Source of the DNA: an uncultured Lachnoclostridium sp.
Lineage (GTDB): Bacteria > Bacillota > Clostridia > Lachnospirales > Lachnospiraceae
DNA: 64,000 bases
Direction: 5' to 3'
NCBI GenBank assembly: GCA_905212635.1
Contig: CAJMFH010000001.1
Coordinates: 184,174 to 248,173 of the forward strand
Part shown: piece after piece, positions 16,951-26,913 of the stretch
How the letters are laid out: each line of letters starts with the position of its first letter
Numbering within the stretch: the first letter of the stretch is position 1
Notes under the pieces: model-generated
What the model was told of the DNA's origin: nothing
Databases searched by the model: none
Seen by the model: only the letters and a program-made list of their open reading frames with translations
Made by a program: the position numbers and the translations under genes

Positions 16951-17232
16951 TTATCGTCCCAATTTGCTCTGTATCTTCTCCATATCATCGACATAAACTA
17001 AAACCTCTGCCACAACACTATACAATTCCTGCGGGATATATTCTCCCACATCCAGCAGCGACAGGCTTTTTGCCAGTTTTTCGTCCTTATGAACCGGAAC
17101 ATCACTTTCTTCGGCTGTCTTTATAATACGATCTGCAATGTAGCCACGCCCGGACGCAATCACTTTTGGCGCCATATCGCCTTTTTCATATTCCAGCGCT
17201 ACTGCCGTCTTTTTTAAATTGTCCTGTAACAT
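16951..17232 (-). CDS. ylqH: Stand-alone FlhB/YscU C-terminal-like protein (YlqH type)
   Basis: 93 residues matching the cytoplasmic domain of the FlhB/EscU family without its membrane part: AVALEYEKGDMAPKVIASG, then ADRIIKTAEESDVPVHKDEK and YIPQELYSVVAEVLVYV. The autocleavage motif NPTH is not present; the equivalent position reads DMAP. Such short homologues follow rnhB in Bacillus (ylqH), and the same order is seen here. No flagellar genes are in the window. Function unknown. Confidence 0.85.
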   Translation of the reverse strand: MLQDNLKKTAVALEYEKGDMAPKVIASGRGYIADRIIKTAEESDVPVHKDEKLAKSLSLLDVGEYIPQELYSVVAEVLVYVDDMEKIQSKLGR

Positions 17233-17256
17233 CTACATCACACTCCTTGTCTTCCT

Positions 17257-18018
17257 TTACATAAAGTTTTTAATAAATGTCAGACGATGGATCGGGCACG
17301 GTCCATATTTTTTGATTGCCTCAATATGTGCCGCCGAACCATATCCTTTATGGCCCTCAAATCCATACTCCGGATACATCTCTGCATACTGCACCATCAG
17401 ACGATCTCTGGAAACTTTTGCCATTACACTTGCCGCCGCGATTGACAGACTTTTGGCATCGCCCTTAATGATACCAACCTGCTTGATCGGCACTTGTGGA
17501 ATTGTCACGGCATCATTCAAAAGGAGATCCGGCACAACATCGAGATCCTCAATCGCATGCCGCATCGCCTCATACGTCGCCTGCAAGATATTGATAGAAT
17601 CAATCTGCGCCGGCGAGCTCATCCCAATTCCGTAAGAAACTGCTTTTTCTTTAATTTCCTCAAACAATTCCTCTCTGCGTTTGGCACTCAATTTCTTGGA
17701 ATCATTCAAATACAATATTTTACAGTTTTTAGGCAGCACTACTGCTCCGGCAACAACCGGCCCGGCAAGTGGTCCCCGTCCTGCTTCATCAATTCCGCAA
17801 ATACACTCATATTCGTCTCCATACTTTTTTTCAAATGCAAGCATTGTCTCCAGACGAACAAGCTCCTTTTCATAGGCAAGCTGCTTTTTCTGATAGGAAA
17901 GAATCAAGTTTTTTACGCCGCTTCGCTCATCGAAAGCATATTCCTCGAATAATGTCTGCCACTCATCTTTCGCAGCATTTTCAAATTCATTTTTTATATC
18001 GGCTATTTTTTTTGACAT
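17257..18018 (-). CDS. rnhB: Ribonuclease HII
   Basis: Removes ribonucleotides from DNA. The motifs CGIDEAGRGPLAGPVVAGAV (DEAGRG, two catalytic acids), LNDSKKLS, and IIKGDAKSLSIAAASVMAKV are intact. The 253 residues start from ATG 18018 with GAGG five bases upstream; an upstream in-frame ATG at 18063 overlaps the preceding terminator hairpin and was rejected. An N-terminal helical extension of about 70 residues (MSKKIADIKNEFENA) precedes the catalytic core, as in many Firmicute RNase HII enzymes. Confidence 0.95.
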   Translation of the reverse strand: MSKKIADIKNEFENAAKDEWQTLFEEYAFDERSGVKNLILSYQKKQLAYEKELVRLETMLAFEKKYGDEYECICGIDEAGRGPLAGPVVAGAVVLPKNCKILYLNDSKKLSAKRREELFEEIKEKAVSYGIGMSSPAQIDSINILQATYEAMRHAIEDLDVVPDLLLNDAVTIPQVPIKQVGIIKGDAKSLSIAAASVMAKVSRDRLMVQYAEMYPEYGFEGHKGYGSAAHIEAIKKYGPCPIHRLTFIKNFM

Positions 18019-18036
18019 AGTTACCTCTTTTCTCAA

Positions 18037-18071
18037 AAATACCTGCGTACAATAACTGTACACAGGTATTT
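18037..18071 (-). terminator. Terminator at the end of the pilus operon
   Basis: AAATACCTGCGTACA (18037-18051) and TGTACACAGGTATTT (18057-18071) form a 15-bp stem with one G-T pair and a 5-base loop. It lies 43 bases after the last pilus gene. On the minus strand it is followed by TTGAGA, on the plus strand by GTTTTTCTTTT. Confidence 0.75.
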
Positions 18072-18114
18072 GTTTTTCTTTTATTAACGAAACATTTCCA
18101 AAACATTTTGTATC

Positions 18115-21100
18115 TTACTCAAGATCAAAGAGTTCACGTTCTCCGATATCAACTTCCGCAAACTGTTTTGCTGCCTCTACAATCGCTTTGTCCGAAGGAT
18201 CTGACGGATTCTGATATGGGATAAATTCGCCTTTAACCTTTCTGCTTGATCTTGCTACCCAGTCAATCCGGATCTGCGTATAACCATCCTGCCAGTCTGA
18301 CAGCTTAAACGGAATGATAAAACTGTACTTCTTATTCGTACTTGTTACCTTATACCCCGTAATATATTCCGGCGAATACTTTTTCGGCTCAGGCAGCGTC
18401 TGTGAAAATCCGATATCGCTCTCTTTCTGTATCACATCTCCATCAAAATTGTAAATGGTATTGATCAGGATCGCCGGTTTGGACGAATCATTCGGATCTA
18501 CCATCTTAATGGATGTAATAATCGAATTCTCTTTATTCGCCGAGTTATTCAAGGTACAGAATAACTTCAGAACATTTTTCTCCTTGCTGCGATTCTCATT
18601 ATAAGAAGCAGACTGATTAAAGTCGATGAGAACACTGGAGTTACTCATCTTCTGATAATATTTCTTCGAATCTTGATTCGAGTCCACATTAAACGTCATT
18701 ACCGGCGTCGGTGCTTTCGCATTTTGCAAAATGTTAAACAATACTACTGCAATACGCGACATTACACCTTTGTCAATAATTGTAAAGTTCTTATTATCAA
18801 GATTTTCCTTCGCATGATAATTGCCCTTTTGTCCATATAAGAATGTTCCAGGGACACCCTCATCATTTTGTCCCATCTGCCAGGTAACAATCTCCATATC
18901 ACCCGGCATAACAATCGTTACGTTCTGATAATCTTCCAACGGATCTCGTGTACCTGTAATGCTTGTATACGTATAGTTATTATCGGAAGTCAAACCGGTA
19001 CGATATCCTTTATCCGAAATATTACCGCTTACATTTCCATATGTACTCTCCGGATATGTTCCTCGCAAAGAAGAACTTAAGAATCCGTATTTTTCTACAA
19101 ATACATCCATATCTGCCGTACCATTGGAACTATACAAGGCATCTTCACTTGCCGTTGTTACATATGGTATAAAGGTATACAGATTCCACAAATACGTGTA
19201 CATCGAATCCGCATCATGAGAGCTGCATGCAGCATTCACACCTTCTTCATCTTCTTTAAAATAACCGGTATACTGTGCCGTGTTATCCGGTGCCTTGGAT
19301 GAACTTGACAATTTTACCTGTTTAATATTCCCATAAACATTATCCATAAATGTCCAAAGCAGTTTCTCTGTTTTATCCGATAACGTAGATGCTGAAAGGT
19401 CAAACATCGTAGAAACCAGATACAGTTTCGCCAAGTTACACAAACTTGCTTTCTGGTCATGCTTGTAAGTAGAATCGTAAATCAAGTTACAAACTTTATC
19501 TGTACCATCATCCAGATAGAATCCCATCTGTTTGGAGAACATCATTGCCAGACCGGCATCACCACTCAGACGTTTGATGATCTTCATACAGTCGCTCCAC
19601 TCAAGATCGTTCTCCTCGAAGGAAACCAGTTGACTTAAATCGTCCTTATTTGCCTGAAGAGCCGTCTCTTTGTCCGGATCAACATATTTCCAGAAGAAGT
19701 TTCGCAGATTCTTTACCTGATCTGCATTGGTTCCATTCTTTCCGCCATAATACGAACTGATGTAATACATATCGGCACGTTCAATATAATCCAACGTATC
19801 TTCCGTATCGTTCTTATCCATTTCATTGATCATCGCAGGCGTTACTGTAACAATTTTAATATGATAGTTGTCATACTGTTCATCCGCTGTCTGTGTTACC
19901 TTTCCATCGGAATCCGTTTCATCCTTAAAATTGATAAGCATACGTTTTAATACATCATTCCACTTAATTCCTACATATTGGAATTTCAATTTATAACCTT
20001 CATACTTATAGTTAATAACATAGGTTCTTTCTTTCTTTATTTCCGGAAGTTTATCGGATGCATTTATGTTGCCAAAACGAGATGCCGATACATACTGACC
20101 CTCTTTAGCATTACTTACATTGTTTGCAACCTCCCAGCTCTGTTTGCCTTCCGGCCAGATATCTTCCGCATCCGCCGCAAGGTCAGACGCATTTTCCACA
20201 TAATTCCAAGCATTATTATTGGTATTCCACTGCTCATAATAAGCACCATTATAAACATCAAGAGCAACCTGCCCTTTTCCTTTTCCTACATATACAAAAT
20301 AACCTTTGTATTTTTCCTGTGCATCATTAAATGCCCATGCTTCTGTTCTGGCAAATTCATCCTCTGACACTGCCGTTCCCGCATCTGTCGTAGAAAGAAT
20401 ATCTTTATATCGTTCCAGAAAAACTTTCTGGTCCAATGCGCCCGATTTCAATTCTGTATAATCCGACTCAAATTCGGCAGTCGGCTTGGTCACTGAAATG
20501 GTAAACTCCTTATTGTTATCCGAATCTGCTTCTATATTCCATGCCCAGTTGCGATCATCCTCAATAACTTCCCTTGGGATTTCCTGACCATCTTTATCTA
20601 CAAAAGCTTCTTTAAAAGCTGCATTTCCATCATACAGCGACGCAATTGTGGGATCCGTATTTCCGTTTTTCTCACGACTCAAACTATCTACAAAAGTACT
20701 GCCCTTTTTCATTTCAACCGTATAATATGCGTCTACTTTTAAGAGCGGCGCATTGGAAAAGTCATAATCATAACCATTGGTCTTCCGGGAACTATCCGTA
20801 ACCGTATGATCATAATCATAAATCTGGTACAGATTATCAAAGTTGTTTCCCGAGAAAATACCACCAACCTGAGTAAGCCAGGATAAGTTTGCACTCTTTA
20901 ATCCCTGTGGCTTCCAGTTTCCACTTTTCACATGATCATTATTCAACATTAACGTCTGCTGCATGGATGAATGAATATACGACTGTTTCTGATCCTTTGA
21001 CATCTTCATACTCATCTCAAGCGGATCAAATGGAAGTCCGTCTTCTTTTGACGTAGCAAAATAACTCAGAGACTGCTGTGACAACTCCGGAACAATCTCT

Positions 21101-21447
21101 AAGATAACCAGCGGATTCTGTTCCGTTCCTTTGTCATATGCGGAATTTGCCTCCGGAATCTCAGGAAGTGCATTTGCCCCCGTATATTCCGTCGTAGAAG
21201 ATGTCAAAACACTACGATAATCTTCTTGTCCTGTTACTTTCAATTTATCATCCGGAATCGAAACCGCATCTGCTGCTCCATCGCTGTTTGTCTCAACATA
21301 CGGCTTTCCGTAAGAAAACATACCAAAAATGCTTCCTGTCTTAATGACAAAAAATCCAACAACAAAAACACAGGCAAGAACCAGTGTAATTGCTGTACAG
21401 CCAACTATCTTCTTCCATTTTTTCGTTTTGGTCTGGCCCCTTTTCAT
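18115..21447 (-). CDS. Very large membrane-anchored exported protein, last gene of the pilus operon
   Basis: 1110 residues. One N-terminal membrane segment (IVGCTAITLVLACVFVVGFF, about residues 15-37) precedes an acidic, Tyr/Asn-rich extracellular portion of over 1000 residues. There is no class III prepilin motif and no lipobox. The opening of the ectodomain, NPLVILEIVPELSQQSL, recalls DUF5057-type proteins, but I am not certain. Later parts contain YYGGKNGTNADQVKNLR and a C-terminal beta-rich section. The gene starts 14 bases after a prepilin gene (GGGAG then ATG), and it ends at the operon terminator. Candidate roles are pilus tip adhesin, anchor or assembly scaffold. Confidence 0.85.
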   Translation of the reverse strand: MKRGQTKTKKWKKIVGCTAITLVLACVFVVGFFVIKTGSIFGMFSYGKPYVETNSDGAADAVSIPDDKLKVTGQEDYRSVLTSSTTEYTGANALPEIPEANSAYDKGTEQNPLVILEIVPELSQQSLSYFATSKEDGLPFDPLEMSMKMSKDQKQSYIHSSMQQTLMLNNDHVKSGNWKPQGLKSANLSWLTQVGGIFSGNNFDNLYQIYDYDHTVTDSSRKTNGYDYDFSNAPLLKVDAYYTVEMKKGSTFVDSLSREKNGNTDPTIASLYDGNAAFKEAFVDKDGQEIPREVIEDDRNWAWNIEADSDNNKEFTISVTKPTAEFESDYTELKSGALDQKVFLERYKDILSTTDAGTAVSEDEFARTEAWAFNDAQEKYKGYFVYVGKGKGQVALDVYNGAYYEQWNTNNNAWNYVENASDLAADAEDIWPEGKQSWEVANNVSNAKEGQYVSASRFGNINASDKLPEIKKERTYVINYKYEGYKLKFQYVGIKWNDVLKRMLINFKDETDSDGKVTQTADEQYDNYHIKIVTVTPAMINEMDKNDTEDTLDYIERADMYYISSYYGGKNGTNADQVKNLRNFFWKYVDPDKETALQANKDDLSQLVSFEENDLEWSDCMKIIKRLSGDAGLAMMFSKQMGFYLDDGTDKVCNLIYDSTYKHDQKASLCNLAKLYLVSTMFDLSASTLSDKTEKLLWTFMDNVYGNIKQVKLSSSSKAPDNTAQYTGYFKEDEEGVNAACSSHDADSMYTYLWNLYTFIPYVTTASEDALYSSNGTADMDVFVEKYGFLSSSLRGTYPESTYGNVSGNISDKGYRTGLTSDNNYTYTSITGTRDPLEDYQNVTIVMPGDMEIVTWQMGQNDEGVPGTFLYGQKGNYHAKENLDNKNFTIIDKGVMSRIAVVLFNILQNAKAPTPVMTFNVDSNQDSKKYYQKMSNSSVLIDFNQSASYNENRSKEKNVLKLFCTLNNSANKENSIITSIKMVDPNDSSKPAILINTIYNFDGDVIQKESDIGFSQTLPEPKKYSPEYITGYKVTSTNKKYSFIIPFKLSDWQDGYTQIRIDWVARSSRKVKGEFIPYQNPSDPSDKAIVEAAKQFAEVDIGERELFDLE

Positions 21448-21461
21448 ATTATCGCTCCCTT

Positions 21462-22067
21462 CTACTGATTTCTCAAGTAAACACATTTGTCAAGCGAATA
21501 CTCTGATACACTATCTTTAAACTTTACATTAAAGTTTACTGTATATTTATCGGATTCATCGTTTTTCACTATTTTGCAGGTAAAATCATCTACATTATCT
21601 GCCAAAAGATACATATCATCAGTCGGCAGAGACCCACTTGTCAGATCTACCGTATTGGTCTGATCCGATGCCATCGTACGGCATTCACCAAAAAACAATT
21701 TCTTTTTCGTTTTATCATACCAATAAATAAATGTCTTTTTTGAGGTGTTAAATATACTTACTTTCGATCCCACGTTAGAAAGTGTGTCATTGGATGTCTC
21801 AACCTCTTTGGCATCCGCGGAATCTTTTACCAGCACCAACGCATCACTGGTGCTGTCCCACACCGCTGACTGCGCTTCTATGATGTATGCCTCCATATGA
21901 TTTACCGCGTCCTTGGCTTCATTCTGTAACGTAATTCTTGCATTCGTCTGACGGCTGCTGTTTGAGGCAAATACAATCAATGCTGTAATAGCACCAAATA
22001 CAATGGTTGAAACAGCAACTGCAATCAAAATTTCCACTAAGGAAAAACCTTTATTATTTAATTTCAT
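21462..22067 (-). CDS. Minor prepilin (PilW/GspJ-like)
   Basis: 201 residues. Class III signal KLNNKGFSLVEILIAVAVS with the cleavage Gly followed by Phe and Glu at position +5, then a hydrophobic helix (IVFGAITALIVFASN) and a globular domain with two late Cys residues. The family initiates or caps pili. It lies between another prepilin and the 1110-residue protein. Confidence 0.9.
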   Translation of the reverse strand: MKLNNKGFSLVEILIAVAVSTIVFGAITALIVFASNSSRQTNARITLQNEAKDAVNHMEAYIIEAQSAVWDSTSDALVLVKDSADAKEVETSNDTLSNVGSKVSIFNTSKKTFIYWYDKTKKKLFFGECRTMASDQTNTVDLTSGSLPTDDMYLLADNVDDFTCKIVKNDESDKYTVNFNVKFKDSVSEYSLDKCVYLRNQ

Positions 22068-22085
22068 AAAAATTCACCTCAGTTC

Positions 22086-22586
22086 CTATTCTTTAAAATA
22101 TTTTCCAGTCGCCGTCACAAGTTTCAATGTCCGTGTCGAAGTTCCCGCTACCGTTATGGTACTCATTGTCTCATGATGCGGCTCTTCATCAAAAGATCCA
22201 TCTTTTTTATTGATACCAATATGAACACAGTCATTCACACCAATCTCCGCTCCGTTATAGCTGATTGTCAACTTTCTGTTTGCAATCTGTTCGCCGGAAC
22301 CATCTGGTGTAAAATGCGAAGCTTCCGCATAATTATCAGCTTCCGAATACGCCAAATAATAATTTCCATCCGTATATCGGTATATATGCAGATATGTCCG
22401 CTTACTGTCTGCCATATTTCGTGATTTCAAAGTCATCAAACCCGAATCAATCTTAGATACACATTTTTGTGAATTAGCAAGGTCCATATAGCCAATTCCA
22501 AACACAATCATAGTGCTAAACAACGCTAATATTGCAACAGAAATAATCAATTCGATCAATGAAAAACCTTTATTGTTTGATTTCAC
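22086..22586 (-). CDS. Minor prepilin (GspH/FimT-like)
   Basis: 166 residues from a GTG at 22586, with GGAAGGTG upstream. Class III signal KSNNKGFSLIELIISVAILAL (Gly/Phe cleavage, Glu +5), then a globular part with NRKLTISYNGAEIGVNDCVH, which resembles GspH/FimT pseudopilins. A longer reading from 22736 overlaps the preceding gene and carries no ribosome-binding site. Confidence 0.88.
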   Translation of the reverse strand: MKSNNKGFSLIELIISVAILALFSTMIVFGIGYMDLANSQKCVSKIDSGLMTLKSRNMADSKRTYLHIYRYTDGNYYLAYSEADNYAEASHFTPDGSGEQIANRKLTISYNGAEIGVNDCVHIGINKKDGSFDEEPHHETMSTITVAGTSTRTLKLVTATGKYFKE

Positions 22587-22617
22587 GAAATCACCTTCCT
22601 TCTTCTTATCCTGCTCA

Positions 22618-24975
22618 TTAATTCTTTGTCCAGTTCTCATAACCGATACAATCCGCAACATTTTCTTCTTGCTTATCCTTGTCTTTTGTCGCATAGAAAA
22701 ACTCTTTCCATGTATCGTCATCTTTAATCCAGTCAAGAATTTCTACCAGCATACTTGCATTTGCCACTTCTTTATAAGTGCCGCCAAGTTTAACCGTAGC
22801 TTTTCCACCAGAGATGATCAGCCCTTCAAAGTCACAATCAATTACTACGTCGCCACCGGCTACAACCAAACCTTTCGATACACCGGTATCTTTCAAACTG
22901 GAAATGGTTCCCGGTGTGATATAAGCTGTTCCCTCATCAAATGTATGCACCTCTCCTGACGAAGGAACGGCACTGAAGTCTACAATTCTGTCTTTTACAA
23001 GTTCAATGGAATTCTTCTCATCTGCTGTCGCTGCACCATAATATAATTCCATTCGAGGCGATGCCCCGGAAGTCGAAGTATAATTTCCACCTACCAAAGA
23101 TAACTGAAGACTCATATATTGAACCATCTTCTTATATCCATCTTCCAAAAGGGTCGTCGATGCTTCATTGTTTGCAAAATAATTGCTTTCCATCTTATTT
23201 GATCCGTCCGCACCGTCATAATAACTCTTAATCACGTTACCGGCAAGCAGATATAATGTCGGACTAATACGGATACCATCTGTCGGCGAAACAGCTAAGT
23301 TGGATGTGATATACGTCTGTGCACGTTCATTGATCATATCTACATTATCCGAATTGTTTACCGAATAATAATTGGAAAAATATTTATTTGCACTTGCATA
23401 ATCCTTAAAATTCAAATACAGATATACATAACCACCTGCATTGTTATAATTCAAAGTAACCGGTTCCGTGTTATCCAGATACTGTCCTAAATCCTGAAGA
23501 AGGATATCTTTATTATAATTTGCCTCAACATGATCGGCATTAAATTCAGTGGCTGTCAATAATGGGTTATGTCCTTTTACAATATACTCCTGCGGCAACA
23601 AATAAGCCACCTGATTGCTCTTGATGGCAGCCGACTCACCCATCGCAATATCTTCTACATTGGATGCGTATTTTGTTCCGGTTGCATCATTTCTCTGCAC
23701 AAAAGCCCGACCTGCAAGAACCAGTTTCGCCAAATTCGACGAGGCATCCAACAATGTATTTTTGCCATTCACCAAAATCGCACTACTATAATCTGCCAGC
23801 TGTTTTACACCGCTTCCTACTGAGTTATCCTCGCTGTAACTGTAACCATAATAGGTTCCCCCCAATGTAACATTGGCATTGTTATCATTAATGCTTAAGT
23901 CATCCAATACATAGGAATTACAGTTCAGATTCAATGTCGAACTATTTGTAGATGCTGAACTTCCAAATGGATTCAGCAAAATATTCTTTGTCCAGAAATC
24001 GGCTCCATTAACGGTAACACTTGCACCCGTCAAAAGATTCATTGCACCTCTGGTAATTACTTTATCACTGTCAAAAGAAGCGGTTGACTGTGCACCAGCC
24101 ACAATTCCTTCGTCATAATTATAATCTGTCTGAGAACCACCTGCATACACATTTCCTGTAAATCCAACTTTTGCCTGACCTTCAATCGTCAGCTGGTCAT
24201 CACTGATAGAAATGTAATTTTTCAACTGGTCATACGTATCTTCACCCTCAAAGCGGTAATCCGGCACACGAATAACGATATCGGTCTGAATATCGGTCTG
24301 ATATCCCTGATCATCTTTGTAAGATACTTTAATTCCTTTTAACGTAAGCCAGCGTTTTCCTGAACTTTTATCCCGATAAAAGAAGTAGTTAATAATATTG
24401 CTGCTGATCACCGTATTCTTTCTCGTAATCATGGACTGTAGCAAACTTGCCGAAAAATAATTATTCGAACCATTCGATACATATGGGTCTCCCGTTTCAT
24501 CCAGAGAATCCGAATTATATTCCGTTGGTATTAATGTAAAATCAATCTTCGAATCCTTTTTATATGTATTATCAACATAAGACATGTAATTATCTTTGGT
24601 AAAATTATTACGGTTCTTAATTCCATATACAACACCGGATAAATACAGTTTTGAATAAACATCCTGCAACTGTCCATTGGAAGCATTGTAACTGTCCAGC
24701 GTTTCCATATAAGCAACTTCATTACTTACACCGGCAATCTCTTCAATGCCACTTCGAATCTCTGCCACAATTGCCTCTGTTTCATAGTAATTATCCGTGC
24801 CCTGCTGATCGACAACAATTGATACAAAATAATTTGTAGCCAGCGATAATACTGTCGCTCCGATGATTGCCGTAGCCATTACGCCAATAACAACCATTAC
24901 AAATGCAGAACCTCTGTCATCTTCATTTGCTTTATGCAGTTTTTCATTGAATTTCTTTATCCATTTCTTTATCAT
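22618..24975 (-). CDS. Large PilX-like pilus-associated protein
   Basis: 785 residues. N-terminus DDRGSAFVMVVIGVMATAII resembles the PilX_N signal-helix pattern (Gly followed by Ser, no Glu +5), then one transmembrane helix. The remainder is rich in Asn, Ser, Tyr and Gly, with repeated strand-turn motifs (TIEGQAKVGFTGNVYAGGSQ, then VTVNGADFWTKNILLNPFG) suggestive of a beta-helix. The start is ATG 24975 with GGAGG eight bases upstream. It is in the minor-pilin operon where PilX/PilY1-like tip factors are expected. Precise role unknown. Confidence 0.82.
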   Translation of the reverse strand: MIKKWIKKFNEKLHKANEDDRGSAFVMVVIGVMATAIIGATVLSLATNYFVSIVVDQQGTDNYYETEAIVAEIRSGIEEIAGVSNEVAYMETLDSYNASNGQLQDVYSKLYLSGVVYGIKNRNNFTKDNYMSYVDNTYKKDSKIDFTLIPTEYNSDSLDETGDPYVSNGSNNYFSASLLQSMITRKNTVISSNIINYFFYRDKSSGKRWLTLKGIKVSYKDDQGYQTDIQTDIVIRVPDYRFEGEDTYDQLKNYISISDDQLTIEGQAKVGFTGNVYAGGSQTDYNYDEGIVAGAQSTASFDSDKVITRGAMNLLTGASVTVNGADFWTKNILLNPFGSSASTNSSTLNLNCNSYVLDDLSINDNNANVTLGGTYYGYSYSEDNSVGSGVKQLADYSSAILVNGKNTLLDASSNLAKLVLAGRAFVQRNDATGTKYASNVEDIAMGESAAIKSNQVAYLLPQEYIVKGHNPLLTATEFNADHVEANYNKDILLQDLGQYLDNTEPVTLNYNNAGGYVYLYLNFKDYASANKYFSNYYSVNNSDNVDMINERAQTYITSNLAVSPTDGIRISPTLYLLAGNVIKSYYDGADGSNKMESNYFANNEASTTLLEDGYKKMVQYMSLQLSLVGGNYTSTSGASPRMELYYGAATADEKNSIELVKDRIVDFSAVPSSGEVHTFDEGTAYITPGTISSLKDTGVSKGLVVAGGDVVIDCDFEGLIISGGKATVKLGGTYKEVANASMLVEILDWIKDDDTWKEFFYATKDKDKQEENVADCIGYENWTKN

Positions 24976-24994
24976 ATGAAAAACCTCCAATCAT

Positions 24995-26167
24995 TTACTC
25001 GCTAATTGTCGTATTCATAACGGCAAGTGGCTCATTACTTCCTTTTTCATACACACTGACTTCAATCGCTCCAATTCGTTTTTTCGTATCCTTTGAAACA
25101 AATTCTGCGGTTGATCCATCTTCTTCTTTTGCTGTTAATATTGTGTCTGTGTCCCCATTAAAGAAATAGTTACATTTCAGTGCAAGCGGATCAGAATCTG
25201 TTGACAATAAAAACTTATAATTGTTTGCACGTTCTGAGCACTCTGCCGTCGTCAGTCCACAAAGATAATAGCGGATATTTTTAATATCATCCTCTGAAAT
25301 CCCTGTACCAAATGTAACCTTTACTCTGTCATTATCATAGCCGTCCCTTAAATTATAGAATACATAAATATTTCTTAATGTTTCTTTTTTTACTTCTGAA
25401 ATTTCTATCGGAACCTCGCATATACCATTCTTAATACCTGGGGATATGTTTGCACCATTCAATTCATACAGATAGGATACTTTCACCCGATATACATCCG
25501 GATTCCCATCTTTATACTCAAGATGTATAGCAAGTCTTCGATCTAATTTGTTTTTAATCAGATTATATTTTGTAAAAAAAGTGTTAGAATCGGAGGCTTC
25601 ATTGGTCAGAAAATAACTGATTGCCTGATCTAATTGATCCTCTTCCCTGGCAACAACACTCTCTTTCCCATAAATTCGATTTGGATTGGGAATCTGATAA
25701 TCATTAAACTCAGAACTGATTGTCTCGTTTGTATCTTTTGTTACCGTATTGGAATCATATCCTGTATCATAGGATTTTCCATCTGTCGTTGTATGGTTGG
25801 TATAGGTAATATGAACTTTAGCTTCATAATCACGACCATTCATTTGAACATTTTTTGTAAGATCCGTATACGTAAATTTGGTCGGATTTGTCGGATCCGG
25901 AACAACCGTCCAGTTTGCTGCCTCTATCGCACCATTACTGGCAATGTTCTCAATCTGTTCAAAATTGTCATAAGAATTTAATTCATCCAAAACGTTTTCT
26001 GCCACAACCGTCGCGGACTGTTTATCACGTCCGTCAGCCGTACGAAGCCCGGAATAGGTAAAATAGTTAATAATAGGCAGTGTTACCAGTGCCAGTATTG
26101 CCACTGCCAATATTACTTCAATCAAAGAGAATCCTTGATCATTTTGTCGTAACTCATGTAAGCACAT
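24995..26167 (-). CDS. Prepilin-like protein (PilV/GspI-like, extended)
   Basis: 390 residues from ATG 26167 (GGTGG upstream). The signal is RQNDQGFSLIEVILAVAILAL (Gly/Phe, Glu +5). The remainder is much longer than usual PilV-type pilins (about 130-180 residues), with an extra domain of over 200 residues rich in Asn, Asp and Thr. It lies 20 bases upstream of the 785-residue PilX-like gene. Confidence 0.86.
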   Translation of the reverse strand: MCLHELRQNDQGFSLIEVILAVAILALVTLPIINYFTYSGLRTADGRDKQSATVVAENVLDELNSYDNFEQIENIASNGAIEAANWTVVPDPTNPTKFTYTDLTKNVQMNGRDYEAKVHITYTNHTTTDGKSYDTGYDSNTVTKDTNETISSEFNDYQIPNPNRIYGKESVVAREEDQLDQAISYFLTNEASDSNTFFTKYNLIKNKLDRRLAIHLEYKDGNPDVYRVKVSYLYELNGANISPGIKNGICEVPIEISEVKKETLRNIYVFYNLRDGYDNDRVKVTFGTGISEDDIKNIRYYLCGLTTAECSERANNYKFLLSTDSDPLALKCNYFFNGDTDTILTAKEEDGSTAEFVSKDTKKRIGAIEVSVYEKGSNEPLAVMNTTISE

Positions 26168-26192
26168 AATAACACCACCTTTCTTTTTCTTC

Positions 26193-26912
26193 TTACTTAA
26201 CCGCACCAAATACGTTATTTACACCATAGGCAAATCCCGTTGTATCCGGTTCTTTATAAGCAACACCATTACCAAGCATCGCATAGAAGTTTACAACGAT
26301 TGTACCTGATAATTTTCCTGTACTCTTATCAAACTGAATATTGACATCTCCTACAGACATCTTTTCATCATTTTCTGTAATCCAGTCCAGACAATTATAA
26401 ATCTGTTTTGTTGTACCGGACAATTCAACAGTATAAGAAGCTACACTTCCTACCATCTGCTCCATATCCACAACCGTAATCTCCGACATCGTGTCATTCT
26501 CTGAATCTGCCTGTGCCTGTGCCTTATCTCCATCCGAAGTAAGCACATTTCCTTTGTAATAGAAAGGAGATTCTGTTCCCGGAGTAATACTTGTGACATC
26601 CACTTCTGTATTGATCATCATACGATACAGAAGATATACCGATTTCTGCTGTGTCATCTTAACCGGGAAAGAATTAATATAATCTTTAATATCATCGTTA
26701 TACAGGGATGTGAAAATCTCCAAGTTCTTAACATCGCTCTTTAACGATTCCAATTCTTTGATATGCTTTTCTGCTGTCTCCGTCTTCACCTGATATTCTG
26801 AAGCTGAATCCATATTTGGCTGAAATCCGAGGAAGTATGCCAAAACCAAAAGCAGCACTGCACCTGCCAACAAAATTACACGCATTTGAGTTAAAGTAAG
26901 TTTACCGCCCAT
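26193..26912 (-). CDS. pilO: Type IV pilus inner-membrane assembly protein PilO
   Basis: 239 residues: one transmembrane segment (VILLAGAVLLLVLAYFLGFQ, about 12-31), a coiled coil (ETAEKHIKELESLKSDVKNL), and a ferredoxin-like domain (VASYTVELSGTTKQIYNCLD). It pairs with PilN in the alignment complex. The ATG is one base after the pilMN stop, with GGAGG inside that gene's end, so translation is coupled. Confidence 0.85.
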   Translation of the reverse strand: MGGKLTLTQMRVILLAGAVLLLVLAYFLGFQPNMDSASEYQVKTETAEKHIKELESLKSDVKNLEIFTSLYNDDIKDYINSFPVKMTQQKSVYLLYRMMINTEVDVTSITPGTESPFYYKGNVLTSDGDKAQAQADSENDTMSEITVVDMEQMVGSVASYTVELSGTTKQIYNCLDWITENDEKMSVGDVNIQFDKSTGKLSGTIVVNFYAMLGNGVAYKEPDTTGFAYGVNNVFGAVK

Positions 26913-26913
26913 G

